Source of the DNA: Rotaria sp. Silwood1 | Taxonomy: Eukaryota; Rotifera; Eurotatoria; Philodinida; Philodinidae | Direction: 5' to 3' | Length of the DNA stretch: 64,000 bases | Assembly (NCBI GenBank): GCA_905250075.1 | Contig: CAJNOP010000100.1 | Coordinates: 52,531 to 116,530, forward strand | Shown: positions 60,402 to 64,000 of the stretch, one piece after another | How positions within the stretch are numbered: position 1 is the stretch's first letter | Layout: each line of letters begins with the position of its first letter | The notes under the pieces: model-generated | The model's input: only the letters and a program-made list of their open reading frames with translations | Told to the model about the DNA's origin: nothing | Database searches by the model: none | Made by a program: the position numbers and the translations under genes

Positions 60402-61329
60402 TTTTTTCTTCCATAGAGATTGAAATAATAGAATAACCAGTTGATTGGCATAGTATAATATATTCAATGGCGATGGTATTGGAGATTTAGTTGCATACTC
60501 TTTAGCTAGTAGAAATCGATGATAAGCCCAGTCTTTCTGTGCATTATTGTTGGTTTTGTAAGCGTCACACTGAAACCAGAACAAGGGATGCAATAGTGTG
60601 TTACAATGACAGTTTATTGATTAAGACTAAATGTTGTCTTCAAGAGTGACATGTTAGTTTTTCTTCTGGGACTACTTAAAATGAGGGAAATATATAGCAC
60701 TCATCATATTGGCTTCTTCTTTGTTCTGCACTGCTTTTTCTTTCCATCAAATATTCTTAATCAAATTTATACTATTTTATTTGACAATGCTAATGAGCCA
60801 ATCGAGCATATCTCTGTTCTGTGTTATGACTCTGGTAACTTTAGTGAAGTGTATGTTCTTCTGAAAGCCTTCACTTCAACTTAGATTCTTTGTCAGATAT
60901 CTCTTTTAGATTTCAAGACTTTCGAAGAAGCAGAAATTTGAAAAAATCACTATCGTATCATCTGTAATGTCCAGCACATGCAGTGTGAAGCTTTGGAAAA
61001 AAATTTAACATACTAATTAAGTTTTTACTTTTGAAAAATCTTTATTGATGAGTAGGATTGTCGCTACACAGCTTTGACAACCATCTCAAATGGTAGATAT
61101 TTATGAGACCTATTCAAGAATGTACTGCTTCATGACAAGACCTGAGTTTTTGGAAGCTCGAAACTGTTCATCGAATTCTCCCTCGTTTTAGTTACGATAT
61201 TAGTTTTGAACATCCATCTAATCTATCGTAACAACCAAAATGATTTTCATCTAGTAAAAACTTCTTTTTCTACAGCTGAGTGCGTTGAGTCGATTTATTA
61301 ATATGTTTTGTTGAACATCAAGCGCTTAC
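60402..61329. other. pseudogene intron/exon interval with a 760-bp intron
   Basis: Between the helix-6 exon (ending 61330) and the TRP-box exon (starting 60569) lies an intron of about 760 bp, long for this genome, with mismatched phases at its ends. No nested gene seen; the + strand frame at 60651-60884 has no domain. Confidence 0.5.
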
Positions 61330-62237
61330 TTAGAAAGAGCCACCAGTACGTTGAGTAGAAGTACATTGGCGACACAGACAAAGATGATTGTCAGCACAAA
61401 TGCCATATTTCCATATGCATCAGTATCAACTATTTGGAGATATTTCAAATACTATAAACACACATATGACATGCCTTACCTGTAACGCTCGATGTAGAAG
61501 CTGCTTTGTAGTCAATAAGATCTATTTGTCCGTAAATCTTCCACATGCCCCAATCGATGATATTCCATAAGAGATGCCATGTCCCAAGATCGGTCCCGTT
61601 CCGGCTGATATTGTATATGTAAGACGGCGAACCATCTTCGTTTCGGATCCAGGTAACTTAATATGGAGTAGTGATTAGTGCATAAGAACTGATTGAATAG
61701 GCAGCAAGAAAAATAAAAATGAAATAAATGAAGAAGTCCAAATCTTTCATCTAAAAAGCAATCGGAATGAGCCAAATAAGAAAAGCAGAATGCCTTTACT
61801 TACTGTGTTAAATATCATTAATAATCTGGGTTCAAGTTGTTCGTAAGCGGCGAAAAACTGAAGAATACGTACGTACCATAGACAGGGATCGACAGGCATG
61901 AAAATTCTTTAAAAAACATAGCGAAAACTAGAATGAAGAGTTAAAATTAAAAGAACTAACTTTGAGATGACAAATGCTTGTTCAATGACAATGAATCTTG
62001 TAATGAAACTGGCGAGGTAGATGAAAATAGCGAGAGCATCAAGTATATACCAATGAATTTAAGGTAAAAGAAAAATACTCACTAATTCAGTGCCGCCTAA
62101 ATCAGATTGCATTTGACTGACGAGTTGTTCGATTTGTTGAGCCAATCCGATTTTGTTCTCGTCATTCATCCATCCACTACAATTGGCAATGAAAATGAAC
62201 TCGTTTGTTTGATCATTATTTAATGCTCGACAACAAG

Positions 62238-62581
62238 GGTGTGGGTGTGGGTATTAATGTGGATGCGGGTGGGTGTGCGTGTTTGTGAGCATCTTGCTTT
62301 ACGAGAGCTCAACACCCACACCCACAAACACTCAAATTATACCCACACTCACATCCACAAACACTCAAATTACACCCACACCCACACCCACACCCACACC
62401 CACACCCACACCCACACCCACACCCACACCCACACCCACAAACACTCAAATTACACCCACACCCACATTCACGCCCACACCCACACCCCACACCCCACAC
62501 CCCATACCCACACCCCACACCCCACACCCCACATCCACATCCACACCCACACCCACACCAACGCCCCACACCCATACCCAA
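62238..62581. repeat. long telomere-like array with 24-bp core (copy 2)
   Basis: G-rich arm (GGGTGTGGGTGTGGG.. 62238-62286), the 24-bp core at 62287-62310 (GAGCATCTTG..ACGAGAGCTC), then about 270 bp of CCCACA-type repeats. The array contains a near-perfect (CCCACA)n run (about 62372-62440), a longer unit ending AAACACTCAAATTA that occurs three times, and a CCCACACC variant run. The repeat unit is the complement of TGTGGG, reported for bdelloid telomeres. Open frames in it (His/Thr- or Gly/Cys-rich) are repeat artefacts. Confidence 0.85.
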
Positions 62582-63196
62582 AAACGCGTAAATTTCCAAA
62601 AATATACTTGTTTTAACAAGTTCGTACCTTCTTAACGCGTTTAAAAGCGTTTTTTTGACTGTCTTCACTGCCTGGGCAGGCTCGAAAATGTGCCCTGTGC
62701 CTGTCCCAGGAGAGGCCGTCAGGCAAATCTAACAGCCTGCTTGGACCTCTAATACATACAGCTGAAGCAGAGAAAGAAATGGAAGAGAAAAAAAAGGAGT
62801 AATATTTGGTTATTCTCTTCTTCCTCTTCCGTTTTTTTTCAATCATCAGAAAATGTGTTAGTGTTTCCGCGACATTTATTCAATAAGTTTCTATATACGG
62901 ACATACGTATTCATCATCGTAACAATGTATTGGTAGGAAGAAGGAGAACGGAAAAAGTGTCTATATATACCTCACTGTTGTGAAAGAATAATCCTACTAA
63001 TGCCGAAAAAACCTAAGCGTTTTGGGCCTTTTTTGTATTTTTCTCCTAGAGCCGTGTTTTCAAACTTCTGCTAGAAGACAATTGCAACAGGTGAGTCTTT
63101 CTGTATTGTACGACACTTTTTTCTCGGTAGAACTTGTTCGACTTTAGTCATGTCTTTTTTCTCTAATTCACGATTAGGCGAGTAAAACAGAAAAGA
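62582..63196. other. intergenic, no gene seen
   Basis: Between two telomere-like arrays. A G+C-richer patch at 62670-62760 (CTGCCTGGGCAGG, CCTGTCCCAGGAGAGG) contains small palindromes but no recognised element. Confidence 0.45.
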
Positions 63197-63264
63197 GGGT
63201 GTGGGTGTGGGTGTGGATGGGGTGTGGGTGTGGGTGTGGGTGTGGGTGTGGGGTGTGGGTGTGG
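63197..63264. repeat. (TGTGGG)n array abutting an assembly gap
   Basis: About 68 bp of GTGTGGGTGTGGG with a few GGATGGGG and GGGGTG variants, running straight into 100 N. The true array is probably longer and caused the assembly break. Confidence 0.9.
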
Positions 63265-63364
63265 NNNNNNNNNNNNNNNNNNNNNNNNNNNNNNNNNNNN
63301 NNNNNNNNNNNNNNNNNNNNNNNNNNNNNNNNNNNNNNNNNNNNNNNNNNNNNNNNNNNNNNNN
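63265..63364. other. assembly gap, 100 N
   Basis: Exactly 100 N directly after a (TGTGGG)n array; size is a placeholder. Confidence 0.95.
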
Positions 63365-64000
63365 AGTAGAATCTTTTAGCAGATCAGGACCTCTTCAATT
63401 ACAAGTAATATTATATTACACTTTAGTTATACATGCTGCATAAAACAATAGAACACTATAATTTAATTTTTGATTTTTAATTCAATAAATTACGAAGTGT
63501 AAGTAATTTAAACTAATGTTATTGATAACTTATTTTACGCATAAATTAAATTGACACTATGGCACAAGTTGCGGGTGACACTATTGCGAAGGAAGATTTG
63601 ATCATCAGAGAGGGGAAATGATTTTCAGGTTTCTTAACTAAATTATGAGTGACTAGACTAGTGTCCTATAGCAATCGTGTAAGTGCACTATATGTTCTAT
63701 CATTGTAGGGATTTGTCGTCTTTTTCTGTTTTAGTAATGGTATCAACACTTGTCTTCTTTGTTGTATATTCTACTGATATTTATCAATATCGCTCTCTAC
63801 TATGTTCTTCCCCTTGCTTTGACTTGTCTGTTCATGAGTCGGATTTATTCTAACCGTTTTCGATCCAATTTTATTCATGCAATGGCATATGATGGAAAAC
63901 AATCTTTTTCGTTTCAGAAAGTCTGGTATTTGAATCTAGTCAAAGATGGCTCTAAACGTTAGCTCAACAGTTGATTGTTTGGTATCTAGGAACGATGAAA
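63365..64000. other. right edge, no gene supported
   Basis: AT-rich sequence to the window edge. The 70-codon + frame at 63750-63962 begins with a hydrophobic stretch (LLYILLIFINIALYYVLPLA) and could be part of a membrane-protein exon, but nothing further supports it. Confidence 0.4.

Larger units (their letters stand above)
59324..62176 (-). pseudogene. TRPM-type cation channel, C-terminal half, decayed
   Basis: Exons on the minus strand, approximately: 62176-62083, 62043-61961, 61906-61804, 61750-61480, 61430-61330, 60569-60401, 60215-60165, 60119-59839 and 59624-59324. The protein matches TRPM helices in order: DALAIFIYLASFITRFIVIE; DPCLWYVRILQFFAAYEQLE; MKDLDFFIYFIFIFLAAYSI; pore-side WNIIDWGMWKIYGQ; helix 6 GNMAFVLTIIFVCVANVLLL; and the TRP-box region AQKDWAYHRFLLAKEY with PIPSPLNI. 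Decay signs: TAA at 61660-61658 after the helix-5 exon, no AG acceptor before the 62043 exon, a phase mismatch between 61330 and 60569, a 214-bp MITE inserted in the last coding region, and a one-base frameshift near 59495. Intact relatives are tetrameric plasma-membrane channels. The N-terminal half is not found right of 62176, where telomere-like repeats begin. Confidence 0.75.

Noticed and set aside
62239-62668. ORFs of 119-125 codons rich in His/Thr, Pro/Thr or Gly/Cys
   Set aside because: Translations of the CCCACA tandem array in different frames.
1-64000. Spliced-leader RNA, rRNA or CRISPR arrays
   Set aside because: I looked for a bdelloid-type spliced leader, rRNA-like blocks and regular spacer repeats and saw none.

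Overview
The window looks like AT-rich animal DNA, most likely from a bdelloid rotifer (inference). The support is: spliced genes with very short introns (mostly 38-60 bp, GT-AG); a gene mix typical of rotifers (NHL-repeat protein, a divergent rhodopsin-type GPCR, ADP-ribosyltransferase, DM9 and death-effector domains, genes of fungal or bacterial look); many short inverted-repeat elements; and repeated blocks of TGTGGG / CCCACA, the repeat reported for bdelloid telomeres. There are three N gaps (16629-16728, 41644-41653, 63265-63364).

Left third (1-27 kb), mostly intact genes: the 3' end of an S1/P1-type nuclease with a membrane anchor (+); a C2-domain protein (+); an R-S-E ADP-ribosyltransferase (+); a signal-anchor protein with a beta-rich domain (+); a dual-specificity phosphatase (+); an intronless secreted phosphoesterase (-); a GMC oxidoreductase with a 1.4-kb intron (-); a decayed GPCR; a 289-bp foldback element; a 2.27-kb hAT transposon relic with a perfect 8-bp target duplication and at least one element nested in it; and a ubiquitin-like protein with a Cys-rich domain (-).

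Middle (27-45 kb), gene-poor: a Tc1/mariner-type element with long internal inverted arms, a secreted protein of unknown family, a telomere-repeat hairpin, a 310-bp TA-flanked MITE, a broken membrane-anchored NHL-repeat gene, and a GPCR gene damaged by a 10-N assembly gap.

Right third (45-64 kb): a complete 11-exon EDEM3-type alpha-mannosidase of 932 residues (-), whose last intron holds a second copy of the TCCCAGGTCGA foldback family; a TIMP/netrin-like secreted protein (+); a four-exon gene joining a death-effector-like domain, a membrane segment, a coiled coil and two DM9 repeats (-), the best candidate for an undescribed innate-immune receptor; a P450 fragment and a TRPM-type channel pseudogene lying tail to tail, the latter split by a 214-bp MITE; and long TGTGGG/CCCACA arrays, one next to an N gap.

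The genes are independent transcription units on both strands; I see no operon. The density of decayed genes, MITEs and telomere-like repeats rises toward the right end, which suggests a subtelomeric or rearranged region (inference).
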